Of a stretch of DNA of 11,093 bases, positions 1 through 6,754 are shown in pieces. Under the pieces are notes generated by a model. The model saw only the letters and a list, made by a program, of their open reading frames with translations, was not told the DNA's origin and searched no databases. Source of the DNA: Humisphaera sp. GTDB lineage: Bacteria; Planctomycetota; Phycisphaerae; Tepidisphaerales; Tepidisphaeraceae. Location of the stretch: contig JANXVV010000289.1 in the NCBI GenBank assembly GCA_025351525.1, positions 1 to 11,093 on the forward strand, in the 5' to 3' direction. The position numbers and the translations under genes were made by a program. Each line of letters begins with the position of its first letter. Positions within the stretch are counted from its first letter, which is position 1.

Positions 1-202
1 CGTCCCGCCCGTGCAATTTTCGGCCAAAAAGCACCGGCGAGACGCCCATGCCACCTTATTCAAAAACCCCGAATACAGGTCGTTTTGAACTGAATATTAT
101 GAACCGACCGCGACTGTGGGTCTTAGGATTTTTTTGATTCAACCGGAATGCTGGAATCATCGCATCGCCATTCGGGTTGTCCTATTATGGTGTTGATTGG
201 AA
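1..202. other. Stretch with no recognisable gene
   Basis: No reading frame here looks like a protein. The stretch is more AT-rich than most of the window, with a run of seven T at about 129-135 and a few short inverted repeats of 5-6 bp. It may be the 3' flank of a gene ending left of the window or the far upstream region of msrB. I see no convincing promoter, terminator or RNA gene. Confidence 0.4.
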
Positions 203-203
203 C

Positions 204-479
204 TTAGGGCCTGTTTAAGAATGCAGTGGATGCACTGAATGGATCGTTGCGACAATTGAGAGTTTAAGTTGAGGTGCCTCTCTATGAACACGCCGGGATC
301 GGAGCCGTAGGCGACGACCCGGATTCCGCGAGAAACTAATTCCTACGGAATCCGGGTCGTCGCTCAAAGCTCCGATCCCGGCGTGATTTCAATCGTTCGA
401 GCGTTCCGTCTAATTACGTGTTTATTACCACAGGCGGAATATCAGGGCGAACCCAGCCTTGTTCCTAATCAGGCTCTTA
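204..479. mobile_element. Possible MITE-like insertion with 15-bp inverted ends and TTA flanks
   Basis: The sequence at 207-221 (GGGCCTGTTTAAGAA) and the reverse complement of 462-476 (GAGCCTGATTAGGAA) agree at 12 of 15 positions. Both ends are directly flanked by TTA (204-206 and 477-479), and the match extends to the outer bases CT/AG. This is what the ends of a small non-autonomous element with a 3-bp target duplication look like. IS5-family subgroups are known to make short TNA or YTAR duplications. The interior of about 240 bp has no transposase and contains repeat A copy 1. The right end stops 5 bp before the msrB Shine-Dalgarno sequence. Degenerate ends and a 3-bp duplication can arise by chance, so confidence is low. 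Confidence 0.3.
289..385. repeat. Repeat A, copy 1: 97-bp palindromic dispersed repeat
   Basis: This is a very long, near-perfect inverted repeat. Outer arm 289-305 pairs completely with 369-385 (GCTCCGATCCCGGCGTG), and inner arm 311-328 pairs completely with 346-363 (CGGAATCCGGGTCGTCGC). A 5-nt internal bulge (CGTAG at 306-310, TCAAA at 364-368) separates the two stems and the loop is 17 nt. The same arms recur at 7608-7703 and, as one half, at 10630-10670, so this is a dispersed family and not a local terminator. The end of the right arm supplies a GTG at 383 that opens a false N-terminal extension of msrB. It resembles REP/BIME-type elements in architecture; the mechanism of spread is unknown. 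Confidence 0.9.
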
Positions 480-496
480 GACTTAAGGAAAAACTG

Positions 497-1084
497 ATGA
501 ATCCAGTAGTTAAATTTTTGGCCATTCTATCCGCCTCGATTTTATTGGCTGTGTCCGGCGGATGCGAGCGGGCCGTGTCACAGGAGACTTCTATGAACGT
601 GAAAACAAGTGCCTCTCAACCTTCGACGCAACCGGTGGCGGTTGTCTGTAAACCGGGCGACCCCGCTTCCTGCGGTACCACGCCATGGACCAATAAGACC
701 GATGCGGAACTGAAGGAACTGCTGACCCCCGAGCAGTTCACCATCGCCCGTCAATCCGGCACCGAGCGGGCCTTCAGCGGCAAGTATTGGAACGAACACG
801 CCAAGGGGATCTATCACTGTGCCGTGTGTGGAAATGTACTTTTTGATTCCGATACGAAGTTTGAATCGGGAACCGGATGGCCCAGCTTTTGGAAGGCGGC
901 GGGGGAGAAGAGCATTGTCACCGGCACCGATACCTCGCATGGCATGAGCCGTGATGAGGTTAAATGCGCGCAGTGCGGTTCGCACCTCGGGCATGTGTTC
1001 GATGACGGTCCGAAACCGACGGGGCTTCGGTATTGCATGAATTCGGCGGTGTTGAAGTTGGAGAAGTCGGACGAAAAAAAGTAG
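497..1084 (+). CDS. msrB: Peptide-methionine (R)-S-oxide reductase, lipoprotein-type
   Basis: MsrB reduces methionine-R-sulfoxide in oxidised proteins. The 195-residue product begins with a hydrophobic signal segment ending at Cys23 (AVSGGC), a somewhat atypical lipobox, followed by a low-complexity Ser/Thr/Gln linker. The SelR/MsrB domain covers about residues 67-190. It has the two zinc-binding CxxC pairs (C108/C111 and C157/C160), the GTGWPSFW motif, the GHVFDDGP loop and the catalytic Cys180 in RYCMNS. The start at 497 is chosen because AAGGAA (485-490) lies 6 nt upstream and the signal peptide begins there. An upstream GTG at 383 lies inside a palindromic repeat and adds 38 implausible residues. 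The enzyme is probably anchored outside the cytoplasm, which would repair exported proteins. No msrA is seen nearby. Confidence 0.95.
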   Translation: MNPVVKFLAILSASILLAVSGGCERAVSQETSMNVKTSASQPSTQPVAVVCKPGDPASCGTTPWTNKTDAELKELLTPEQFTIARQSGTERAFSGKYWNEHAKGIYHCAVCGNVLFDSDTKFESGTGWPSFWKAAGEKSIVTGTDTSHGMSRDEVKCAQCGSHLGHVFDDGPKPTGLRYCMNSAVLKLEKSDEKK

Positions 1085-1240
1085 GGTCGTCCGTCAAAAG
1101 GCTTCACGCAAAATCGCCGAACAAAGACCGTTAATAGCGCGGTTCCTAAAATACGATCCACCAACAAATCCCGGAAGAACGTGTAGTAGCAATCAACCAC
1201 TGTGGTTTAAAGGCACCTTCACTTTCGATCCGGGCTTCCC

Positions 1241-1981
1241 ATGAAAATCCGACTGCTACTTGCCACCCTGCTTCTAACATCCATTGCCCGCGCCGCAGAC
1301 CTGCCGTCGATCCCCGAAAAGCCGATCGCCGAGAAAAAGGAGCTGCTTTTCTCGGATGATTTCGAGCGGGCGGAGTTGGGCAAGGCTTGGGGCAATGTCG
1401 TCCCCACCTTCACCCTTGAAAACGGCACAATGAAGGGGACGCAGACCCGCGTGAACGTTCCCGCCGCGGATGGCAAGCCGGCGGTCGTCGGGCATCAGGC
1501 GGTGGTCGGCAATGACATTCCCACCCGAGACAGCATCGTCGAATTCAAATTTCGCTTCGGCGGCGCAACCGCCATTTCCGCCGAGTTCGACGACCGGAAA
1601 TATACCGGTTCCCATTATGGCCATATCTGCTTCGTGCGGGTCACACCGAGCAGCGTCGCCTTGGTCGATCAGCGCGATGGGTCGATGCGCAACGATATTT
1701 ACGAGATGAAAGACCCGGCTAAGAAAGCTGAAAAAGCCCAACTGCTGAAAGGCCGCAGCGCCACCTTTCCCGTGCAGATGGATGCCGACAAATGGCACAC
1801 GATGGTTCTGGAAACGGTCGGCGACACGATGCGGGCCACCCTGGATAACAAGCCTGTCGCCTTTCTGAAATCCTCGGGAATTGCTCATGCCACCAAGTCG
1901 AAGATTGAATTTGGGTGTGCGGGGAAGGATGGCTATTTTGATGACGTGAAGATTTGGAATGCGGGAGCGGCGAAGCCCTAA
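1241..1981 (+). CDS. Secreted concanavalin A-like (DUF1080/LamG-type) protein
   Basis: The product has 246 residues and begins with a clear Sec signal peptide (MKIRLLLATLLLTSIARAAD, cleavage probably after ARA). The rest reads as a single jelly-roll domain. It opens with LFSDDFERAELGKAWG, has alternating beta-strand segments in the middle, and ends with KSKIEFGCAGKDGYFDDVKIW, the typical closing strands of ConA-like/3-keto-disaccharide hydrolase (DUF1080) relatives. Such proteins are abundant in planctomycetes and are usually thought to bind or process polysaccharides. I see no obvious catalytic signature, so a specific activity cannot be assigned. A charged Lys/Ala-rich insertion (about residues 157-170) interrupts the domain. 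The ATG has no strong Shine-Dalgarno sequence but fits the signal peptide. It faces the fic gene tail to tail, 73 bp away, with no clear terminator between them. Confidence 0.75.
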   Translation: MKIRLLLATLLLTSIARAADLPSIPEKPIAEKKELLFSDDFERAELGKAWGNVVPTFTLENGTMKGTQTRVNVPAADGKPAVVGHQAVVGNDIPTRDSIVEFKFRFGGATAISAEFDDRKYTGSHYGHICFVRVTPSSVALVDQRDGSMRNDIYEMKDPAKKAEKAQLLKGRSATFPVQMDADKWHTMVLETVGDTMRATLDNKPVAFLKSSGIAHATKSKIEFGCAGKDGYFDDVKIWNAGAAKP

Positions 1982-2054
1982 CGATTCAATAGGGATACCT
2001 GTAACGCTGCGGTCGGCCTATGTTCTATTTCAAAAGCGGTATGAAACCAGAGGG

Positions 2055-3182
2055 CTACGGGCGCAGGTCAGTGAGCAGCAGGTGATAGCGCGTCCCTTTG
2101 CCGGTGCCGGTTCGGGTGAGGGCTTGGCGTTCCACCAGATCGTTCAAATCGCGTGTAGCGGTGGCGCGCGAGGTCTGCGTAATCGCGATGTAGTTCTCGG
2201 CGCTTAAGCCGCCCTTGAACCCGCCGATCCCCTCCCGGAATATGCGCGCGATCGCTTTGCCTTGGCGTTCATTAAGCGCACCGCCGAGCCGATCATGGAG
2301 CCGGGTCTTGGCGATGATGAACTCCACGCCCTTCTGGCAGTTGGCCTGGGCTTCGAGGATCGTCCGGCCAAAGTACGCGAGCCAGCGATCAATGCGATTG
2401 TGCCGACTGCTCGCCTCCAACATGGCGTAATAATCCTTGCGGCGGGCATGGATTGTCTGCGACAGGGCGAGCATCGCCGGCCTGCCGGTGGCTTGGGCTA
2501 CTGCCTTCTCGGCGATCGCCCTGCCGATCCGGCCGTTCCCGTCTTCAAACGGGTGGATGCTCTCAAAATACAGATGCGCCACCCCCGCACGGGTCAGGGC
2601 AGGGAGCGGCGATTTCCCGTTGGGCGCGGTTGCGTTGAACCACGCGACGAACCGCTTCATCTCTTTGGGCACGCGCGGGGTGGGCGGCGCTTCAAAATGA
2701 ACCGTCGGCACGTCAAGTCTGCCGGAGACGACCTGCATCGGGTCGGCGTGGCGGCGGTACGCGCCGATCGACTGGATGTCCCGCCGCCCATTCATGAGCA
2801 TGCGGTGCCACTCAAAGAGCATGTCCCGCGTCAGCGGCTTCTGGTAATGACGATAGAGGTCCACGATCATCTCCGCAATGCCCGCCTCCGCCGGCTTGAC
2901 CGAGCGACGGTCGCCGACGAGGCCCAACTGCCGCCGGATGGAGGACTGCACGCTGTCGCGATCAAGCAGCTCCCCCTCGATCTCTGAGGTCTTCTGGGCC
3001 TCATCTGAAAGCAGGTCGATGGTCAGGGTGAGCTTTTCCTCTTCGGTCACATGGAGAAATGCCCCGAGAAAAAGTCCTGAGTTGCGCAGGAATTCATCCT
3101 CCAGGGTCCGGAGCGCCGCAGAGTCGAACTGGAAATCGGGCCAGTCGGCCTGCTGCCAGTTCCAAGTGGGCATGTGTTTCAT
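2055..3182 (-). CDS. Fic-family AMP-transferase with DUF4172 N-terminus and winged helix
   Basis: Fic proteins transfer AMP (or related groups) from nucleotides to hydroxyl side chains of target proteins. This 375-residue product has an N-terminal DUF4172-like domain (WNWQQADWPDFQFD), then TSEIEG at 65-70. That matches the inhibitory (S/T)xxxE(G/N) helix motif, here placed N-terminal to the Fic core as in class II enzymes. The Fic core carries the intact signature HPFEDGNGRIGR at 210-221, including catalytic His210. The C-terminal segment (about 303-375; NYIAITQTSRATATRDLNDL) is a winged helix-turn-helix. The enzyme should therefore be auto-inhibited and may bind DNA. No separate antitoxin is adjacent. 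Two dyads lie 18-54 bp upstream of the start, which suggests autoregulation. Start at 3182 (MKHMPTW); Met4 at 3173 is possible. Confidence 0.93.
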   Translation of the reverse strand: MKHMPTWNWQQADWPDFQFDSAALRTLEDEFLRNSGLFLGAFLHVTEEEKLTLTIDLLSDEAQKTSEIEGELLDRDSVQSSIRRQLGLVGDRRSVKPAEAGIAEMIVDLYRHYQKPLTRDMLFEWHRMLMNGRRDIQSIGAYRRHADPMQVVSGRLDVPTVHFEAPPTPRVPKEMKRFVAWFNATAPNGKSPLPALTRAGVAHLYFESIHPFEDGNGRIGRAIAEKAVAQATGRPAMLALSQTIHARRKDYYAMLEASSRHNRIDRWLAYFGRTILEAQANCQKGVEFIIAKTRLHDRLGGALNERQGKAIARIFREGIGGFKGGLSAENYIAITQTSRATATRDLNDLVERQALTRTGTGKGTRYHLLLTDLRP

Positions 3183-3200
3183 GAGCGAATGACCTTGAAT

Positions 3201-3236
3201 TTATGCCTCATCAGTAAAGCAGTTTATGAGGCATAA
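3201..3236 (-). promoter_or_regulatory. Paired operator-like dyads upstream of the fic gene
   Basis: TTATGCCTCAT (3201-3211) and ATGAGGCATAA (3226-3236) form a perfect 11-bp inverted repeat with a 14-nt spacer. Each arm is itself a dyad of the form TTATGnnnCATAA: perfect at 3224-3236 (TTATGAGGCATAA), one mismatch at 3201-3213 (TTATGCCTCATCA). The two dyads are 23 bp apart start to start, about two helical turns. They sit between 18 and 54 bp upstream of the fic start codon. This layout suits cooperative binding of a dimeric regulator, plausibly the winged helix of the Fic protein itself. It could also form an mRNA hairpin in the leader. Confidence 0.55.
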
Positions 3237-3401
3237 GTCCAGCGATTTGCATCATGGCGAAAGGCGCTGGCAGATTTGGAGTGGATATCGCACAATCGTG
3301 TGTGCTATTCGCCGGCCGGGGCCGTGATCCGGATAGCTTACCGCAATTGACTGGGGCGGGTATCGGCGGAGTCGCCGTCAGCTTTTGACTCCACTTGAAT
3401 A

Positions 3402-4478
3402 ATGGAGATGACCGAGTTGTTCTCAATGATGAGTAGAATGCTATGTTCGACCTTGCGATGGTCCTTCCATATCGTCGCCGCCCTCTCGCTATCTCTGGGT
3501 ATCGCCTGCCTCGCTCTATCGTTCCACCAAGGACCGGTTTGTCCGTCTTTGTTTATCAACACCCATTGGAAATTTGTGACGGTGCAGGAATCGAATGACG
3601 CGATCTATTGGAGCCTCGACCCTTTCCCGAGTTGGAACCGAGTCGTCACCTGCACGGGGGAACTGAACCCACCTCACTTTGAAGTTGATCCGGACTACGA
3701 AAGGGTTCGTAGAGAGCATCGGTTCGGAACCTGGCTGACGGGGGTGCGGATGGGCGGCACGCAACCGCAAGTGGGTTGGATGCCTCTGTGGTCGGCGATC
3801 GCCGGATTTGCGTTGATTCCGGCGTCGTGGATGTGGTGGCATTGGCGGCATTTTCGCAGCGGGCAAAAGTGTGGCCGGGTGCGCCCATCCGTTTCAAAAC
3901 GAATATACCTTGCCGGCAGTGATCTCTCGCTGATACTTTTTTTCGGAGTGATTTTCTGTTGGGTTCAAAGTGTTCGCTGGCGTCAGTATGAATTCAGTTG
4001 GTCCGGTGGAAAATCTTTCGCCATCGATTCCGAACACAGGCAATGCGCCTTCAATCTGTCGGCATTCGCAGCGAGCCGCGATGAAACCGACCAGCCCGGC
4101 TTCAATTTCATCGCTTATCCAGTTGCGTTGCAAAATCGCATTTCGCTTTCCTCACAGCATCTGTTCCCCGCATTTCATTTCGAGCCGATCCTTCAGCAAG
4201 GGCCCGATTTCATGCGCCGGGCGGATGAACCACGCGCCGGCACGTTGATCGGTCATACCCTAAGCGTCCCCCACTGGTTCGTCTGCCTCCTGACCGCCAT
4301 CCTGCCGGGGCAACGTCTGCTCATGCGGATTCGGCGGAGGTCTATTTCTCGACGGCGACTGGGTCGAGGTCTTTGTCATCACTGCGGCTATGATTTGCAG
4401 GGGAATATGAGCGGGATATGCCCGGAATGTGGAAAGGCGGTGGAATTGCAAACCGTGCCAGTTGACCGTTTATCGTAA
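3402..4478 (+). CDS. Membrane protein with C-terminal zinc ribbon, apparent double unit
   Basis: I recognise the architecture but no function. The 358-residue product has four hydrophobic segments, at about 23-40, 128-147, 172-190 and 288-303, with two soluble segments between them. A strongly basic stretch (RIRRRSISRRRLGRG) follows, and then a zinc ribbon with C325xxC328 and C340xxC343 in the form CHHCGYDLQGN...CPECG. Planctomycetes encode many such proteins, usually with one unit of TM, soluble part, TM and ribbon. Here the unit seems to occur twice, the first half lacking the ribbon. Several Met codons near the start (residues 1, 3, 9, 10, 13) make the exact start uncertain; the first TM is kept by all of them. 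It ends 18 nt before the antitoxin ATG and might be cotranscribed with it. Confidence 0.7.
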   Translation: MEMTELFSMMSRMLCSTLRWSFHIVAALSLSLGIACLALSFHQGPVCPSLFINTHWKFVTVQESNDAIYWSLDPFPSWNRVVTCTGELNPPHFEVDPDYERVRREHRFGTWLTGVRMGGTQPQVGWMPLWSAIAGFALIPASWMWWHWRHFRSGQKCGRVRPSVSKRIYLAGSDLSLILFFGVIFCWVQSVRWRQYEFSWSGGKSFAIDSEHRQCAFNLSAFAASRDETDQPGFNFIAYPVALQNRISLSSQHLFPAFHFEPILQQGPDFMRRADEPRAGTLIGHTLSVPHWFVCLLTAILPGQRLLMRIRRRSISRRRLGRGLCHHCGYDLQGNMSGICPECGKAVELQTVPVDRLS

Positions 4479-4491
4479 GACGGTATCTTAC
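4475..4491 (+). promoter_or_regulatory. Dyad at the antitoxin start, candidate autoregulatory operator
   Basis: GTAAGA (4475-4480) and TCTTAC (4486-4491) form a perfect 6-bp dyad around a 5-nt spacer. It ends 5 nt before the antitoxin ATG and overlaps the stop codon of the preceding gene. AbrB/MazE-type antitoxins, alone or with the toxin, commonly repress their own operon by binding such dyads. No clear Shine-Dalgarno sequence is seen in this region. The assignment rests on position and symmetry only. Confidence 0.4.
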
Positions 4492-4496
4492 CTGTG

Positions 4497-4727
4497 ATGA
4501 CCACCAAGGTTTCCAGCAAAGGTCAGATTGTTTTGCCCGCCGAAATCCGTGAGCAGGATGACATTGTCCCCGGACAGCAGTTCGATGTCGAGCGAATAGA
4601 CCGTGGCGAGTATAGGCTGACTCGTCGAGAGCCCGCTCAGAACGAAGGTGTGATGGACTGGCTCCTATCCTGCCCGCAAAAAGGGTACTTCGTGCCGATT
4701 GAATCCGAGTCAACTGGTACCCTGTGA
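4497..4727 (+). CDS. vapB: AbrB/SpoVT-type antitoxin (VapB)
   Basis: The 76-residue product has an N-terminal swapped-hairpin AbrB domain: TTKVSSKGQIVLPAEIRE, then DIVPGQQFDVERIDRGEYRL. This fold binds DNA as a dimer. The C-terminal tail (MDWLLSCPQKGYFVPIESES) is the part expected to thread into the partner PIN toxin and block its active site. The gene ends in TGA within GTGA, the G being the first base of the toxin start, so translation of the two is coupled. ATG 4497 is preferred; a GTG one codon upstream (4494) is possible. A dyad just upstream suggests repression by its own product. Confidence 0.9.
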   Translation: MTTKVSSKGQIVLPAEIREQDDIVPGQQFDVERIDRGEYRLTRREPAQNEGVMDWLLSCPQKGYFVPIESESTGTL

Positions 4728-5134
4728 TCCACCTTGTCGACGCCAACGTTCTCAGCGAACCCACCAAAGCCTTACCGCAGGCCGGGGTGATCCGATGGCT
4801 ACGCGACCATGAGAGGGAAATTGCGGTTGACCCGATCATTCTCGGTGAAATCCGCTTTGGAATTCTTCTGCTTCCGACCAGTGCTCGACGTCGTCGACTT
4901 GAAAACTGGTTTGCACAAGGCGTCAACCGTATCCACTGTCTCCCCTGGAGTTCAGACACGGGACTACGCTGGGCTCAACTGCTGGCCGACCTCCGCGCTG
5001 CGGGCCATTCCATGCCTGTGAAGGACAGCCTGATCGCAGCTACGGCACTCGTTCATGGCTGCACACTCGTCACCCGGAATGTACGCGATTTTGAAAAAAC
5101 GGGCGTTGATGTTGTGAACCCGTTTGATTCATAA
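4724..5134 (+). CDS. vapC: PIN-domain ribonuclease toxin (VapC)
   Basis: VapC toxins are Mg2+-dependent RNases, often cutting tRNA or rRNA, and are neutralised by the cognate VapB. The 136-residue product is a complete PIN domain. The acidic residues expected in the active site are all present: Asp6 (LVDANVLSE), Glu42 (LGEIRFG), Asp101 (VKDSLIAA) and Asp122 (RNVRDFE). The toxin therefore looks intact and is probably functional. It starts at a GTG that overlaps the antitoxin stop codon by 4 bp. It ends 36 bp before the tail of an oppositely oriented gene, without a visible terminator. Confidence 0.93.
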   Translation: MIHLVDANVLSEPTKALPQAGVIRWLRDHEREIAVDPIILGEIRFGILLLPTSARRRRLENWFAQGVNRIHCLPWSSDTGLRWAQLLADLRAAGHSMPVKDSLIAATALVHGCTLVTRNVRDFEKTGVDVVNPFDS

Positions 5135-5170
5135 ATAAGTGATGGTGAATAGTACAGTGGCGAAATGAAC

Positions 5171-5446
5171 TCAATCGCTCTGCGCAACCACAATCACCCG
5201 CGAACGCTCCGGGAGAGTTACACCGGGATCGATGAGTCGGATCATCCCGTTCTCAACAACGCCGGAAAGAGCAAGTGGGTGTCGTCGAGACTTGGAAAGA
5301 AGGGCTTCCACGGGTTGAAAGACCGCACCGGGCGATACATCGGGGATCGGCGATGGTGATTCCGACGCGATGGCCTCATCCTGCGCTCGGCGGGACGCGC
5401 TTCGTGCATCGGGTTCGATGTTGAGCACAATATTCAATCCAGTCAA
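5171..5446 (-). CDS. Small antitoxin-like protein (AF2212/DUF104-like C-terminus)
   Basis: The reading frame encodes 91 residues. The last 35 (LSGVVENGMIRLIDPGVTL followed by PERSRVIVVA) match the general pattern G-x-V-E-N-G-x-I-x-L...LPE-x-x-x-V-x-V. That pattern is seen in short beta-rich antitoxin-like proteins usually paired with PIN toxins. The N-terminal 50 residues are Ser/Ala/Pro-rich and look unstructured. No toxin follows on the same strand; the only PIN gene nearby is vapC, on the opposite strand and already paired. The start is unclear: TTG at 5446 or GTG at 5428, with no strong Shine-Dalgarno sequence. It lies 88 bp downstream of prfB on the same strand and could be read from that transcript. 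It may be a remnant. Confidence 0.5.
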   Translation of the reverse strand: MTGLNIVLNIEPDARSASRRAQDEAIASESPSPIPDVSPGAVFQPVEALLSKSRRHPLALSGVVENGMIRLIDPGVTLPERSRVIVVAQSD

Positions 5447-5534
5447 TCCACTTGAATTGCCGCATGTTTAATTGAGCCCTTGATCTGCTGACCACTCTTT
5501 TTCGCGAGCAACATTCAGCGGGATTTCGAGAAAA

Positions 5535-6648
5535 TCATCCCTTCTTCTTCCTTCTTCTCAACTCCGCATCGATAAATTGATCCAACTCCCCCCGATCCAA
5601 AACGCTTTCCACATTGCTCGTCTCAACCCCCGTCCGCACATCCTTCACCCGCCGATCATCCAGCACGTAATTCCGAATCTGGCTGCCGAAACTGACGGCC
5701 TTCGGATCGCCGACCACCTGCTTCAATTCCTCATCCCGCTTGGCTTGTTCCAACGCCTGGATCTTGCTCGTGAGGATGCTCATCGCCAGCCGTTTGTTCT
5801 GCTGTTGGCTGCGTTCTACGGAACAGGTGACGGTGATGCCGGTGGGGATGTGCGTGATGCGGACGGCGCTGGCGACTTTGTTGACGTTCTGCCCGCCGGG
5901 ACCGCTGGCGCGAACGAAGGCCATGAAGTCGATGTCTTCCTCGGGGATTTCAGCGTTCTTGTCGAGCTCTTCAAACTCGGGGATGACGTTGACCGACACG
6001 AAGCTGGTTTGCCGTTTGCCCTGGCTGTTGAAAGGGCTGATGCGAACGAGGCGATGCACGCCCGCTTCGACGCGCAGGTAGCCGAAGGCGTATTCGCCCT
6101 TGACGTGGAGCATCACGTTTTTGATGCCGGCTTGCTCGCCATCCTGTCGATCGACTTCGCTGACGTCCCAGCCGCGCCGTTGGAAGTAGTAGAGATACAT
6201 CCGCAGCAGCATCTCGGCCCAGTCCTGGGCTTCGGTGCCGCCCGCGCCGGCTTGAATGACGAAGAAGCAGTTGAGTGGATCGTTGTCGCCGTCGAGCAGG
6301 GCCTGCAACTCGATTTTCTCCGCCCGCTTTTCGAGCGCATCGAGGATCGTGTCAGCTTCGGTCAGGGTATCCGAATCGCCGGCTTCCGCCCCCAGTTCCT
6401 GCAGGGTGCGCACATCCTCCAAATCCTTCAGCACGTTCAGGACCGGATCGATGGTCGTCTTAATCAGCTTCGCTTCAGCCACGACGGACCGGGCCGCTTC
6501 GGGGTGATCCCAAAAGCCCGGCTCGCCCATCTTCGCTTCCAGCTCTTTTCGTTTTTCGAGTTTGGTGGGGACGTCAAAGAGAGTCCCGGATTGCAATCAT
6601 CCGGGAGCTGAGGTTTTCGATCGAGGCAGAAAGATTCTCGTGGATCAT
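5535..6648 (-). CDS. prfB: Peptide chain release factor 2, programmed +1 frameshift
   Basis: RF2 recognises UAA and UGA stop codons and triggers peptide release in the ribosome. The first 24 codons (MIHENLSASIENLSSRMIAI and RDSL, from 6648) end at an in-frame TGA. Slipping +1 at CTT-TGA-C continues as DVPTKLEKRKELEAKMG and gives about 370 residues, close to E. coli RF2. The N-terminal zero-frame peptide and the junction align well with E. coli RF2 (...RGYL/DYDAKKERLEE). Diagnostic motifs are SPF at about 204-206 (stop recognition) and GGQ at about 251-253 (catalysis). The 6648 start has AAGGAA 4-5 nt upstream and a promoter behind it. A single-frame call starting at TTG 6596 would lose the true N-terminus. 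Confidence 0.95.
6573..6579 (-). promoter_or_regulatory. prfB: Programmed +1 frameshift site of prfB (CTTTGAC)
   Basis: On the minus strand codon 24 is CTT (6579-6577), codon 25 is TGA (6576-6574), and the next base is C (6573). This is the classic prfB heptamer CTTTGAC, where low RF2 lets the ribosome slip from CUU to UUU. A purine-rich CGGGA lies 4 nt upstream of CTT and may act as the stimulating internal Shine-Dalgarno element, though it is weaker and slightly farther away than the AGGGGG of E. coli. The result is feedback control of RF2 level by UGA termination. Confidence 0.95.
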
Positions 6649-6667
6649 GAAGTTCCTTTTAGGGAAT

Positions 6668-6696
6668 CTTATCGTCGATGGACCGATGCGGGTCAA
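6668..6696 (-). promoter_or_regulatory. Sigma70-type promoter for prfB
   Basis: Read on the minus strand there is TTGACC (6696-6691), a 17-nt spacer and GATAAG (6673-6668). The hexamers match TTGACA at 5 of 6 and TATAAT at 4 of 6 positions with ideal spacing. Transcription would begin near 6661, giving a leader of about 13 nt that just includes the Shine-Dalgarno sequence AAGGAA (6658-6653). The assignment rests on sequence match and position. Confidence 0.6.
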
Positions 6697-6754
6697 GCGG
6701 AGGGACGCCTTCAACCGATCTGGCTTCATTGAAGTGGTCCGTCGGGAGTCCGTC

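Noticed and set aside
100..136. Possible intrinsic terminator before the seven-T run
   Set aside because: The only stem (GACC/GGTC) is 4 bp and sits about 6 nt from the T-run; too weak to call.
1195..1207. Perfect dyad AACCAC-T-GTGGTT upstream of the secreted protein gene
   Set aside because: Short and single, with no second site or promoter fitting it; could be chance.
3254..3388. Short plus-strand frame of 44 codons between fic and the membrane protein
   Set aside because: No ribosome binding site, no recognisable motif, and it would sit in the likely regulatory gap.
5577..6611. Long open frame (344 codons) on the plus strand opposite prfB
   Set aside because: It is the antisense shadow of the RF2 gene, which has all diagnostic motifs on the minus strand.
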